From contig DTYX01000244.1 of assembly GCA_012961655.1 (NCBI GenBank), forward strand, positions 1-16,127: a stretch of 16,127 nt of DNA, read 5' to 3'. The notes under the pieces were generated by a model, which worked only from the letters and a program-made list of their open reading frames with translations, did not search any database and was not told the DNA's origin. This document shows, one piece after another, positions 1-6,081 of this stretch. How positions within the stretch are numbered: the first letter of the stretch is position 1; each line of letters starts with the position of its first letter. The DNA comes from Candidatus Poribacteria bacterium. Its GTDB lineage: Bacteria; Poribacteria; WGA-4E; DTYX01. Made by a program: the position numbers and the translations under genes.

Positions 1-3
1 CAG

Positions 4-27
4 AAAAGAGCAAGTTTAATATTGAAA
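4..27. repeat. Left arm of 24-bp perfect inverted repeat
   Basis: These 24 bases are the exact reverse complement of 2130-2153. The core reads GAGCAAGTTTAATATTG. The two arms bracket the NHL propeller, small Tat protein and Uma2 genes. Pairing stops at the bases outside both arms. The left arm contains the -35 hexamer proposed for the first gene. Only three bases precede it in the window, so a target duplication cannot be judged. Confidence 0.85.
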
Positions 28-51
28 ATTACCTATTACAGAAAATATAAA
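22..51 (+). promoter_or_regulatory. Sigma-70-like promoter for the NHL gene
   Basis: TTGAAA at 22-27 and TATAAA at 46-51 are 18 bases apart, and each matches five of six consensus positions. The site lies about 75 bases upstream of the ATG at 125, which has a good AAGGAGAG ribosome site at 111-118. The -35 box lies inside the inverted-repeat arm at 4-27. The prediction rests on motif and position only. Confidence 0.5.
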
Positions 52-124
52 AGCGTTGAATTTAATTCACACCGAGCGCTCAACTCATTTGAAACGACCT
101 ATCAAATTTGAAGGAGAGATTTAA

Positions 125-1210
125 ATGTCAAAACGGGAAAATAGTATTACCAGACGGGAGTTTATCAGTAGAGGAATCCGCGGCTTTGGCCTTATAGGTC
201 TGGGCAGCGCCATCGGCCTGACAGCCGGACAATTTCTTCGCAATACAAAAGACAAGAAAATTAGTAACTTTGAGCAAATGTCTAATTATGATTTGAGCGA
301 GTTTTACACCGTTGACCCAGCTCTTATTCAATACAAAGAGACAGGTAAAATAAAGCCTGCCTTCGAGCAAAGCGAAAGGACGGAATTTCAATCTCTGCGC
401 GGTATTGCGATTGACCCCGATGACCGCATTTATGTGGCTACGGATAAGGCTATTCAGGTATTCAGTAAGGACTCGACGCATCTGTCGGAAATTACTCTAA
501 ACGCCTCGCCCAGATGTCTGACTATTGCCGACGACGGAAGTATCTATGTCGGTATGAAAGAACATCTGGAGATTTATGACGCCAAAGGCGCGTGCAAAGC
601 CAACTGGGAAAGTTTGGGAGGAAATGCTGTTCTCACATCTATAGCCATTGCGGAAAACAAAGTGTTCGTCGCTGATGCAGGCAATCGTTCGGTCTTGCTC
701 TACAACTCCTCAGGCAAGTTAGTGCGACGCATAGGGAAAGAAGAGAAAGACAGTAACATTCCAGGCTTTGTCGTCCCCAGCCCCTATTTCGACCTTGCAG
801 TCGCTCCTGACGGCTTGCTCAAAGTGGCCAACCCAGGACGCCATACCATCGAAGCCTATACGCTTGATGGAGACTTTGAGTTTGCCTGGGGTAAAACATC
901 AATGGGCATTGAGGGATTTTGCGGCTGCTGCAATCCGGTGAACTTCGCGGTACTGCCGGATGGCAGATTCGTAACTTGTGAAAAGGGACTGCCGAGAGTT
1001 AAAATCTATGGCGCCGATGGTGCTTTTACCGCGGTCGTGGCAGGACCTGAGGCTTTTACTGAGAATCAAAAATCTTGCGCTCCCATCAACGAATTATCTA
1101 GTTGCCAAACCGGTGGGCTTGATGTCGCTGTTGATTCCCAAGGCCGCGTCCTGGTGATGGACCCAGTCGAGAAGGTTGTGCGAATTTTTACTCCAATCAG
1201 AAAAACCTAA
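125..1210 (+). CDS. Tat-exported NHL-repeat six-bladed beta-propeller with CGCC motif
   Basis: The 361-residue protein begins with a twin-arginine leader (TRREFI, R10-R11) and a hydrophobic stretch at about 20-36, so it should be exported folded through Tat. The rest reads as NHL-type propeller blades with repeated aspartate-glycine turns and IYV/VFVAD strands, at about 91-113, 131-151, 171-193, 222-245, 270-296 and 329-354. NHL propellers usually bind partners or ligands and are not enzymes by themselves. An unusual C-G-C-C-N-P motif lies at 266-271, with further cysteines at 131, 157, 285, 318 and 327, which suggests a metal, cluster or disulfide site. AAGGAGAG at 111-118 supports the ATG at 125. 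It is first in a tight gene run and shares its leader style with the ferredoxin at 2301. I infer a role in periplasmic redox chemistry; the substrate is unknown. Confidence 0.85.
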   Translation: MSKRENSITRREFISRGIRGFGLIGLGSAIGLTAGQFLRNTKDKKISNFEQMSNYDLSEFYTVDPALIQYKETGKIKPAFEQSERTEFQSLRGIAIDPDDRIYVATDKAIQVFSKDSTHLSEITLNASPRCLTIADDGSIYVGMKEHLEIYDAKGACKANWESLGGNAVLTSIAIAENKVFVADAGNRSVLLYNSSGKLVRRIGKEEKDSNIPGFVVPSPYFDLAVAPDGLLKVANPGRHTIEAYTLDGDFEFAWGKTSMGIEGFCGCCNPVNFAVLPDGRFVTCEKGLPRVKIYGADGAFTAVVAGPEAFTENQKSCAPINELSSCQTGGLDVAVDSQGRVLVMDPVEKVVRIFTPIRKT

Positions 1211-1226
1211 TTTCGGAGGTAGAATC

Positions 1227-1478
1227 ATGAATGAACTACTTGAGCAAAAGCAGAGTCGGCGTGAGTTCCTTCGCGGTCCTGCGCGCTACCTGACTTTGGG
1301 TGGATTGCTGTTGATGACGGGAACTTTATTCGCCAAACGAAAAGCAGCGTCTCCAGAGGAAAAATGCATTAACCTTGGCATCTGCGGAGGTTGTTCCGTT
1401 TTTAAAAATTGTGGACTTCCGCCAGCTTTAGCGACAAGACAAAATCAGGCATCTATTGTAGGGAGTGAAAAAAGATGA
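1227..1478 (+). CDS. Small Tat-exported four-cysteine protein
   Basis: An 83-residue protein with a twin-arginine leader (SRREFLRG, R11-R12) and a hydrophobic core at about 21-36. The mature part is only about 45 residues. It carries C47, C53, C56 and C62 (spacing C-x5-C-x2-C-x5-C), enough for one iron-sulfur cluster or two disulfides. The spacing does not match a classical HiPIP or rubredoxin. The start at 1227 is chosen over an in-frame ATG at 1176 because GGAGGT sits at 1215-1220 with six bases of spacing, and because the earlier start would run into the preceding gene. It begins 16 bases after the NHL gene and overlaps the Uma2 gene by ATGA, so co-translation is likely. I do not recognise the family. 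A role as a small electron carrier or maturation partner of the NHL protein is inference. Confidence 0.75.
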   Translation: MNELLEQKQSRREFLRGPARYLTLGGLLLMTGTLFAKRKAASPEEKCINLGICGGCSVFKNCGLPPALATRQNQASIVGSEKR

Positions 1479-2128
1479 ATCAAACTGCTTTTACGAAAAC
1501 GAAAAAATTCCTTCGCGGAAAAGTTGACGTGAGCTACCGCGACTTTCAATTCTTGAAATACTTACCTGTTCGACGTTTTTCAGTTTCCGAATATCATAAG
1601 ATGGGTGAAGAAGGCATTCTCTCTGAAGATGAACATATTGAATTGATTGAAGGAGTAATTTTACAAATGAGCACAGAGGGAACTAAACATAGTGCTATTA
1701 TCACTAAAATTGCAATGCGATTTTACGAATCTGTCATCGAAGGTAAAGCGTTGTTACGCATTCAAAATCCCGTTGTCCTTAACGATGATACTGAGCCCGA
1801 ACCTGACTTAGCATTGGTCAAACCCAGGGTGGATGTTTATGCGGAGGAGCATCCGCATCCAGACGATGTACTGCTTTTAATCGAAGTAACAGATACAAGT
1901 TTAGAGTATGATAAAGAAATTAAACTACCACGTTACGCTGCATCTAAAATCGAGGAAGTCTGGATTGTCAATCTGGTCGATGATGTCATTGCAGTTTACC
2001 AAAAGCCGTTTGTGTTAGCTGATGGAACAGCGGGTTACCGAATCCGAACAAACTTTGTAAGAGGAGATACGCTCAATCCACAAGCGATACCTTCTTTAAA
2101 AATCAGAGTTGATGATGTGTTAGTTTAG
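1475..2128 (+). CDS. Uma2-family (DUF820) PD-(D/E)xK nuclease-like protein
   Basis: A 217-residue protein with the Uma2 pattern. Residues 33-60 hold RRFSVSEYHKM followed by the SEDEHIELIEG strand, 108-111 are PEPD, 134-141 LLIEVTDT, and 147-166 a DKEIKLPRYA segment ending in EVWIVN. D111, E137 and K150 are the likely catalytic positions of the PD-(D/E)xK fold. Family members are widespread in cyanobacteria and related genomes, often in many copies; their biological role is unclear. The first 30 or so residues have no counterpart in typical members. The ATG at 1475 overlaps the previous stop (ATGA); a GTG at 1529 is an alternative that trims the extension. It has no obvious link to the redox genes and may be a passenger. 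The right inverted-repeat arm begins two bases after its stop codon. Confidence 0.85.
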   Translation: MNQTAFTKTKKFLRGKVDVSYRDFQFLKYLPVRRFSVSEYHKMGEEGILSEDEHIELIEGVILQMSTEGTKHSAIITKIAMRFYESVIEGKALLRIQNPVVLNDDTEPEPDLALVKPRVDVYAEEHPHPDDVLLLIEVTDTSLEYDKEIKLPRYAASKIEEVWIVNLVDDVIAVYQKPFVLADGTAGYRIRTNFVRGDTLNPQAIPSLKIRVDDVLV

Positions 2129-2129
2129 A

Positions 2130-2153
2130 TTTCAATATTAAACTTGCTCTTTT
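2130..2153. repeat. Right arm of 24-bp perfect inverted repeat
   Basis: Exact reverse complement of 4-27. It starts two bases after the Uma2 stop codon and is followed by more T residues. The bracketed unit is about 2.15 kb. The two arms could mark an invertible or mobile segment, or be two copies of a dispersed repeat that lie in opposite directions. Confidence 0.85.
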
Positions 2154-2300
2154 TTATCCCTTCACTTCATTCGAGGGCAGACCCTGTGAATAACATACCA
2201 GTGTTCTGTGATGCGTGAGACGTGATGGTTTCTTTTTACGGCTCACGAAAGTTTACGCATTACGTACCTGTTTTCTATGTGTACTATTAAAAGTAATACT
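2154..2300. other. Intergenic gap with degenerate palindrome
   Basis: No coding sequence is evident. The segment around 2206-2265 contains a GTGATGCGTGAGACGTGATG-like stretch whose ATGCGT core can pair with TTTACGCATTACGT near 2251-2264, giving a loose imperfect palindrome. Its style resembles the GTGATGAGTGA-type hairpin at 9565-9625. I see no convincing promoter for the downstream ferredoxin gene. Confidence 0.3.
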
Positions 2301-2861
2301 ATGCAAGAAAAGAGAAACATTATAACCAGGCGCGATTTTATCAGAAACGGCGTCCGTGGGTCATGTCTACTAGCTCTGGGCGGGGTAGTTGGCTTGCTAT
2401 CCAGCCGCAGCCGGGCGAACAACACCGTCTGGCAAATTGACCCTTACAGATGTATCGCATGTGGCAATTGCGCGACTTACTGTGTGTTGGAAGTATCAGC
2501 GGTAAAATGTGTTCACAAATTTGCCATGTGCGGCTACTGTAAACTCTGTACCGGCTACTTTGAACCGCAACCAAACGCTCTCAATACCGGCGCTGAAAAT
2601 CAACTCTGCCCCACAGGCGCCATCAAACGCGGATTTGTTGAAGACCCCTACTACGAATATATCATTGACGAGCCATTGTGTATAGGCTGCGGCAAATGCG
2701 TCAAGGGCTGTAACGCCTTCGGCAACGGTTCTCTCTTTCTGCAGGTGCGCCATGACCGCTGTTTGAATTGCAACAACTGCGCCATCGCCACAGCTTGTCC
2801 CTCACAGGCTTTTAGACGAGTTTCCGCAGACCAACCGTACTTGCTGAAAGGAAAAGATTAA
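2301..2861 (+). CDS. Tat-exported polyferredoxin with four [4Fe-4S] cluster motifs
   Basis: A 186-residue protein with a Tat leader (ITRRDFIRNG, R10-R11; hydrophobic 21-34) and 17 cysteines in the mature part. The motifs are C51-x2-C54-x2-C57-x3-C61, C70 with C77/C80/C83, C103-P, C127-x2-C130-x2-C133-x3-C137, and C154-x2-C157-x2-C160-x5-C166-P. This is enough for four cubane clusters, as in the NrfC/DmsB/HybA class of electron-transfer subunits. It probably acts outside the cytoplasmic membrane, taking electrons from or giving them to the membrane iron-sulfur protein at 4124-5467. The start at 2301 is chosen because it puts the twin arginines at residues 10-11, as in the NHL protein. An in-frame ATG at 2277 adds eight residues; neither start has a clear ribosome site. 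No molybdopterin catalytic subunit is present nearby, which is unusual for this class. Confidence 0.85.
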   Translation: MQEKRNIITRRDFIRNGVRGSCLLALGGVVGLLSSRSRANNTVWQIDPYRCIACGNCATYCVLEVSAVKCVHKFAMCGYCKLCTGYFEPQPNALNTGAENQLCPTGAIKRGFVEDPYYEYIIDEPLCIGCGKCVKGCNAFGNGSLFLQVRHDRCLNCNNCAIATACPSQAFRRVSADQPYLLKGKD

Positions 2862-3105
2862 AACGGGGGTTGGAGTTCAGGTTGCCCCATATTGTGCATT
2901 AAGCGTAAACCGAAGGCGTCGGTGAGCTAAGCGAACATATCTCACCATTGCCCTATAACAGGGCGGTAAAAAGCATCTGTGTGCCACACCGAATGACGGG
3001 TTATGTTTGGCGCGAAATTTGCGTTTGCCAATATTGGATATTATGTAAGAGGTTCATTGCAACTTCAAAGAGTTGTTCATTACACCGAAGGGAAGGAAAA
3101 CGTCA
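2862..3105. other. Intergenic region with three hairpins in series
   Basis: No gene is evident. Three short palindromes follow one another: ACCGA/TCGGT at 2909-2923, GGTGAG/CTCACC at 2921-2946, and GCCCT/AGGGC at 2950-2964. The first two overlap and would be alternatives. No T-run follows, so a simple terminator is not supported. The last part carries the ribosome site AAGGGAAGGAA (3088-3098) of the next gene. Confidence 0.4.
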
Positions 3106-3936
3106 ATGCGCAAGAATTTCGTCGTCCGTATAGGTTTACAGGAATTGCTGATTGGTCTCATCCTAGGATGGTTTTTGCTTGCCCAACAGGCATCAGCTCT
3201 GAGACCACCGGCGGGAGTGCTGGTGCTTCGCCCAGGAGGATATGCCTTTGCCGACTACCCCGATGCCTTCGATGCGTTCAATAAAGAGGGAATTACGATT
3301 GAATTGTGGTTTTATCTCACGGATATTCCTTCGGAATGGAGCGAACGCTGGTTTCTGATTGGCAAACCCGGCAATTATTTCATTGATATCCATGGAAAAA
3401 ATCCCTTTCTTCCTTTGATTAATGACCCGGAGGGAACTATCTATGTGGAATACGAGGTATGTTCTGGCTGCGGTGGTGGTAGTAGCACCTTTCAGATGCC
3501 CCCGGGGGATTCTCTGCTGAATCGGTGGGTTCATGTCGCATATCAAATAAAGGGCGCTGGGCCTGTCCAAAACGCTGAATTTTTTGACGGAGGAATCTTA
3601 GGAACTGGCGAAACCAGTAGTTCATGCAGGTTCTCACTATCAGTTAATCCGTTATTTATTGGTGGTAAACCCGGATATAATTCCCTGAAGGGTTGGATTG
3701 ATGAGGTGCGGATTTCCAGAGGTTGGCGCTATCCTGTTAACAAGCCAATCAATCCACCAAGGAGGTTTCAAAAGGATCGAAATACATTAGCAATATGGCA
3801 CTTTGACGAGGGAGCGTGGGCGCCTCGTTACGCTGATGCTTCGGGAAATGGTTATACGCTCTTTGCAAGTGGAACGCTTCCCGTCAACCAAGAAGGCAAA
3901 TTAACGACAATGTGGGGTCGATTGAAGATGCGCTAA
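3106..3936 (+). CDS. Secreted LamG/concanavalin A-like domain protein
   Basis: A 276-residue protein with a Sec signal peptide: RKNFVVR at the start, hydrophobic 10-27, likely cleavage after A-S-A at about residue 31. Residues 60-255 read as a LamG-like jelly roll, with ITIELWFYL (63-71), RWVHVAYQIKG (140-150), PLFIGGKPG (182-190), LKGWIDEVRISRGWR (194-208) and LAIWHFDEG (228-236). These folds usually bind glycans or surfaces. No catalytic residues are evident. The start at 3106 has AAGGGAAGGAA upstream; an in-frame ATG at 3073 would spoil the signal peptide. The last residues, VNQEGKLTTMWGRLKMR, match the ends of two other exported proteins in this window. It lies between two redox genes but has no visible redox feature. 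Confidence 0.8.
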   Translation: MRKNFVVRIGLQELLIGLILGWFLLAQQASALRPPAGVLVLRPGGYAFADYPDAFDAFNKEGITIELWFYLTDIPSEWSERWFLIGKPGNYFIDIHGKNPFLPLINDPEGTIYVEYEVCSGCGGGSSTFQMPPGDSLLNRWVHVAYQIKGAGPVQNAEFFDGGILGTGETSSSCRFSLSVNPLFIGGKPGYNSLKGWIDEVRISRGWRYPVNKPINPPRRFQKDRNTLAIWHFDEGAWAPRYADASGNGYTLFASGTLPVNQEGKLTTMWGRLKMR

Positions 3937-3950
3937 TTGTAAGCTCGGTA

Positions 3951-4090
3951 TTATTACTACTTTGTCAATTAGTAAATCAGGGTTTGTAGTAAGCCAATTT
4001 ATTGGCGTATCAACGGCGAAATCGCCGAACTTAGAACTTTATGACCGCACTTTAATGGGGTTTTGGCCGTAACTAACAAAGTAGTATTAT
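3951..4090. mobile_element. MITE-like element with 11-bp terminal inverted repeats and TTAT duplication
   Basis: TACTACTTTGT at 3955-3965 and ACAAAGTAGTA at 4076-4086 are perfect inverted repeats. Both are flanked by TTAT (3951-3954 and 4087-4090), as expected of a target-site duplication. The 132-bp body has no gene. It holds two small palindromes: GCCAAT/ATTGGC at 3993-4006 and CGGCGA/TCGCCG at 4014-4027, preceded by GTAGTA at 3986. This inner part has the same order of motifs as the element at 5464-5514. No transposase is present, so any mobility would need one from elsewhere. Confidence 0.6.
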
Positions 4091-4123
4091 GAACTCAATT
4101 CTTTAACTTTTGCATACATACAG

Positions 4124-5467
4124 ATGCTTTGGAAAAGTTTGGAAGGAAAATCACAATTGCTTCTTTTCTCAACCAGAGTAAATCGGCATCTCCGATTTAC
4201 TAGCTTCACAATTTTCATATTTGTCCTATTGGTTTTGCCCGACGTTGCTTTTGGTGTAGAACGTTTTCCCCCACCTCAATTTGATGACCATGAGTTGCCG
4301 GTTACGACGGTACCAGAACCGCGCAGGGATTTATACGAATATCTGGATGTGGCAGCGCTTCTAGCAGCGCTATCGCTTGCTTCATATCTGGCGTTAAAGA
4401 AGCGTTCACGCCGCGGCGTTTTTCTCCTTGGCATATTCTCGCTTCTCTATTTTGGCTTCTGGCGCAAAGGCTGTGTGTGTTCGATTGGCGCCACTCAAAA
4501 CATTGTTCTGGCGTTATTCGAGAGCGGCTATACTGCGCCGATTACAGTAATCGCCTTTTTCATCTTGCCGCTTATATTTACCCTGTTTTTCGGCAGAACG
4601 TTTTGCGCTGCGGTCTGCCCATTAGGAGCGATTCAGGATGTTGTGGCAATACGTCCAATCAAAGTTCCGTCCTGGCTGGAGCATGCATTGAGATTGCTCC
4701 CCTACATCTATCTCAGCGCCGCGGTGCTATTTGCCGCCACAGGCAGCGCTTTCATCATCTGCGAATACGACCCCTTCGTAGCTTTTTTCCGCCGCAGCGG
4801 CAGTCTGAATATGTTGATTCTGGGGGCGTGTTTTCTATTGGTTGGCGTATTTGTGGGACGACCTTACTGTCGGTTTCTTTGTCCTTATGGCGTGATGCTG
4901 AACCTGGTGTCTAAAGCATCCAAGTGGCATGTGACCATTACTCCGGGTGAATGTATTCAATGTCGGTTATGTGAGGATTCCTGTCCATTTGGGTCTATCG
5001 AAAGACCGACTCAGGAACTGAGAATACACAACCGCGCTGAGGGCAAGAAAATGCTCGCTATTTTAATTTCGCTTCTGCCATTATTCATCGCTTTGAGCAG
5101 TTGGCTTGGAGTTCTTATCAGTCCGGCTTTATCACGGGTTCACGCGACCGTAAGTCTTGCTGAACGTGTCTGGCTGGAAGATACAGGCAAAATCGAGGAA
5201 ACTACCGACGCAAGCGAAGCATTCCGGAGAACTGGCAGGCCGACCGAGGAACTCTACAACGAGGCTTTGACTTTGAAAAAACGCTTTACCTTTGGAGGTG
5301 GAATGTTCGGCGCGTTTATCGGGTTGGTCATAGGAATCAAATTGATTAACCTGTCCATTAGACGTAGGAGAATGGATTATGAGGTAAATCGAGGTACCTG
5401 CCTTTCTTGCGGTCGATGTTTTTCTTATTGCCCAATTGAGCACGTTCGATTGAAGAAAAGTTCGTAG
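4124..5467 (+). CDS. NapH/NosR-like polytopic membrane iron-sulfur protein
   Basis: A 447-residue membrane protein with likely transmembrane segments at about 27-44, 73-92, 98-115, 137-157, 190-210, 229-245, 310-335 and 392-411. It carries the two cysteine-proline signatures of the NosR/NapH/RdxA class, C161-x3-C165-P and C249-x3-C253-P, plus C117-x-C119. It has two ferredoxin motifs, C277-x2-C280-x2-C283-x3-C287-P and C426-x2-C429-x2-C432-x3-C436-P. Such proteins pass electrons across or along the membrane. Here the likely outer partner is the Tat-exported polyferredoxin at 2301. A charged loop at about 337-390 separates the last two helices. The ATG at 4124 has no ribosome site; a TTG at 4157 with GGAAGGA at 4141-4147 is a credible alternative. 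The stop codon lies inside the palindromic repeat at 5464, so the original C-terminus may have been changed. Confidence 0.85.
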   Translation: MLWKSLEGKSQLLLFSTRVNRHLRFTSFTIFIFVLLVLPDVAFGVERFPPPQFDDHELPVTTVPEPRRDLYEYLDVAALLAALSLASYLALKKRSRRGVFLLGIFSLLYFGFWRKGCVCSIGATQNIVLALFESGYTAPITVIAFFILPLIFTLFFGRTFCAAVCPLGAIQDVVAIRPIKVPSWLEHALRLLPYIYLSAAVLFAATGSAFIICEYDPFVAFFRRSGSLNMLILGACFLLVGVFVGRPYCRFLCPYGVMLNLVSKASKWHVTITPGECIQCRLCEDSCPFGSIERPTQELRIHNRAEGKKMLAILISLLPLFIALSSWLGVLISPALSRVHATVSLAERVWLEDTGKIEETTDASEAFRRTGRPTEELYNEALTLKKRFTFGGGMFGAFIGLVIGIKLINLSIRRRRMDYEVNRGTCLSCGRCFSYCPIEHVRLKKSS

Positions 5468-5514
5468 TAGCGCAATTATTGCGCTTTTCACATGGCGATG
5501 AATCGCCTTACTAC
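5464..5514. repeat. 51-bp double-palindrome repeat joining two genes
   Basis: The element starts with GTAGTA and ends with TACTAC, a 6-bp inverted pair. Inside are GCGCAAT/ATTGCGC (5470-5484) and GGCGAT/ATCGCC (5494-5507). It supplies the TAG stop of the membrane protein gene (5465-5467) and the first 12 codons of the DUF433 frame, whose family-like sequence begins at the next base. The inner part of the MITE at 3951-4090 is a diverged relative. Confidence 0.7.
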
Positions 5515-5718
5515 AAACCGAAAGTGTTAGTGGGCAAACCTACCATAAGAGGTTTGCGAATCAGCGTAGAGCGAATCCTTAGAGCGCTCGCCAATAACGT
5601 CCCGGTTGATGACCTTTTGACGGACTACCCTGAATTGGAAGTTGAGGATATTCAGGCGGTGTTGATGTACGCGACAGAATTGGTTGCGGAACAACAGGTT
5701 TTCCCAAATAATATTTGA
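5479..5718 (+). CDS. DUF433 small protein with repeat-derived N-terminus
   Basis: A 79-codon frame. Residues 13-71 match the DUF433 pattern: KPKVLVGKPTIRGLRISVE, then DDLLTDYPELEVEDIQAVL. Family members are helix-turn-helix-like proteins regarded as antitoxins, usually next to a DUF5615 PIN-like toxin gene. No such partner is visible here, so it appears orphaned. The first 12 codons, from a TTG at 5479, lie exactly within the palindromic repeat that ends at 5514, so the native start seems to have been replaced. No ribosome site precedes the TTG. GTG codons at 5524 and 5530 would begin inside the conserved region. It may be expressed weakly, by read-through from the membrane protein gene, or not at all. 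Confidence 0.6.
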   Translation: MRFSHGDESPYYKPKVLVGKPTIRGLRISVERILRALANNVPVDDLLTDYPELEVEDIQAVLMYATELVAEQQVFPNNI

Positions 5719-5743
5719 CTTTTTCATATATTTGCGTTATTTT
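5715..5743 (+). promoter_or_regulatory. Possible promoter upstream of leader hairpin
   Basis: TTGACT (5715-5720) and TATTTT (5738-5743) are 17 bases apart in an AT-rich stretch, about 60 bases before the ATG at 5804. The -35 overlaps the DUF433 stop codon. The -10 match is weak (four of six). Confidence 0.3.
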
Positions 5744-5757
5744 TTTACTATACTATT

Positions 5758-5807
5758 GAAAGGAGACTGGCGGCATAACTATGGTTAGCCGTCGAAAGGA
5801 ACAATGA
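5758..5807 (+). promoter_or_regulatory. Leader hairpin between duplicated ribosome-site-like motifs
   Basis: GAAAGGA occurs at 5758-5764 and again at 5794-5800. Between them is a strong stem-loop at 5769-5793: GGCGGC pairs with GCCGTC and TAAC with GTTA, with one bulged A and a TATG loop. An eight-codon frame starts at the ATG in the loop (5781) and ends at the TGA at 5805-5807, overlapping the next ATG (5804) as ATGA. The layout suggests translational coupling or a regulated leader. It could also be a chance dispersed palindrome. Confidence 0.4.
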
Positions 5808-6081
5808 AAAAGTTTTTTGTTGCCTTGACTATTCTATCATAGTATCTATTACACATCAGCAAACCAAAATAGATGACGAACATCGCCGCTTTTTTGTACC
5901 GCATGAAGCGCGTTTGCGCTATGGCGTTGACCGAGGTTATTTAGTTATTCCAGACTATCCGCTTGATATTTATATTGAGTTTATGGATTTCCTCTGTCAT
6001 ACAAGGGAAAAACGTGAGCGTGGTATTGTAGAAGTCAACATACATGGAGAAGCGACAATGGAGGTGAATCAAGATGATTAG
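5804..6081 (+). pseudogene. Broken gene: signal-peptide-like start plus out-of-frame body
   Basis: The ATG at 5804 has GAAAGGA upstream and encodes only MKKFFVALTILS, a signal-peptide-like start, before a TAG at 5840-5842. Another frame is then open from 5842 to the TAG at 6079-6081, 79 codons. It is rich in plausible protein sequence, such as RRFFVPHEARLRYGVDRGYL and IYIEFMDFLCHTREKRERG. It has no in-frame ATG until 5983 and a single TTG at 5914. The body does not look like a secreted protein, so the two parts may be unrelated pieces joined by a deletion, or one gene with a frameshift. The body overlaps the next gene by eight bases and contains that gene's ribosome site, which suggests an original two-gene unit. 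I do not recognise the family. Confidence 0.45.

Noticed and set aside
1227..1478. High-potential iron-sulfur protein
   Set aside because: Tat export fits, but the cysteine spacing (x5, x2, x5) differs from the HiPIP pattern of C-x2-C followed by two distant cysteines.
3003..3284. 93-codon plus-strand frame overlapping the LamG-like gene start
   Set aside because: It runs out of frame through a clear signal peptide and LamG domain and has no ribosome site.
4124..5467. True NosR or NapH of denitrification or nitrate reduction
   Set aside because: Only the membrane and cysteine motifs are shared. There is no FMN-binding NosR domain and no nap or nos genes nearby, so a specific name is not justified.
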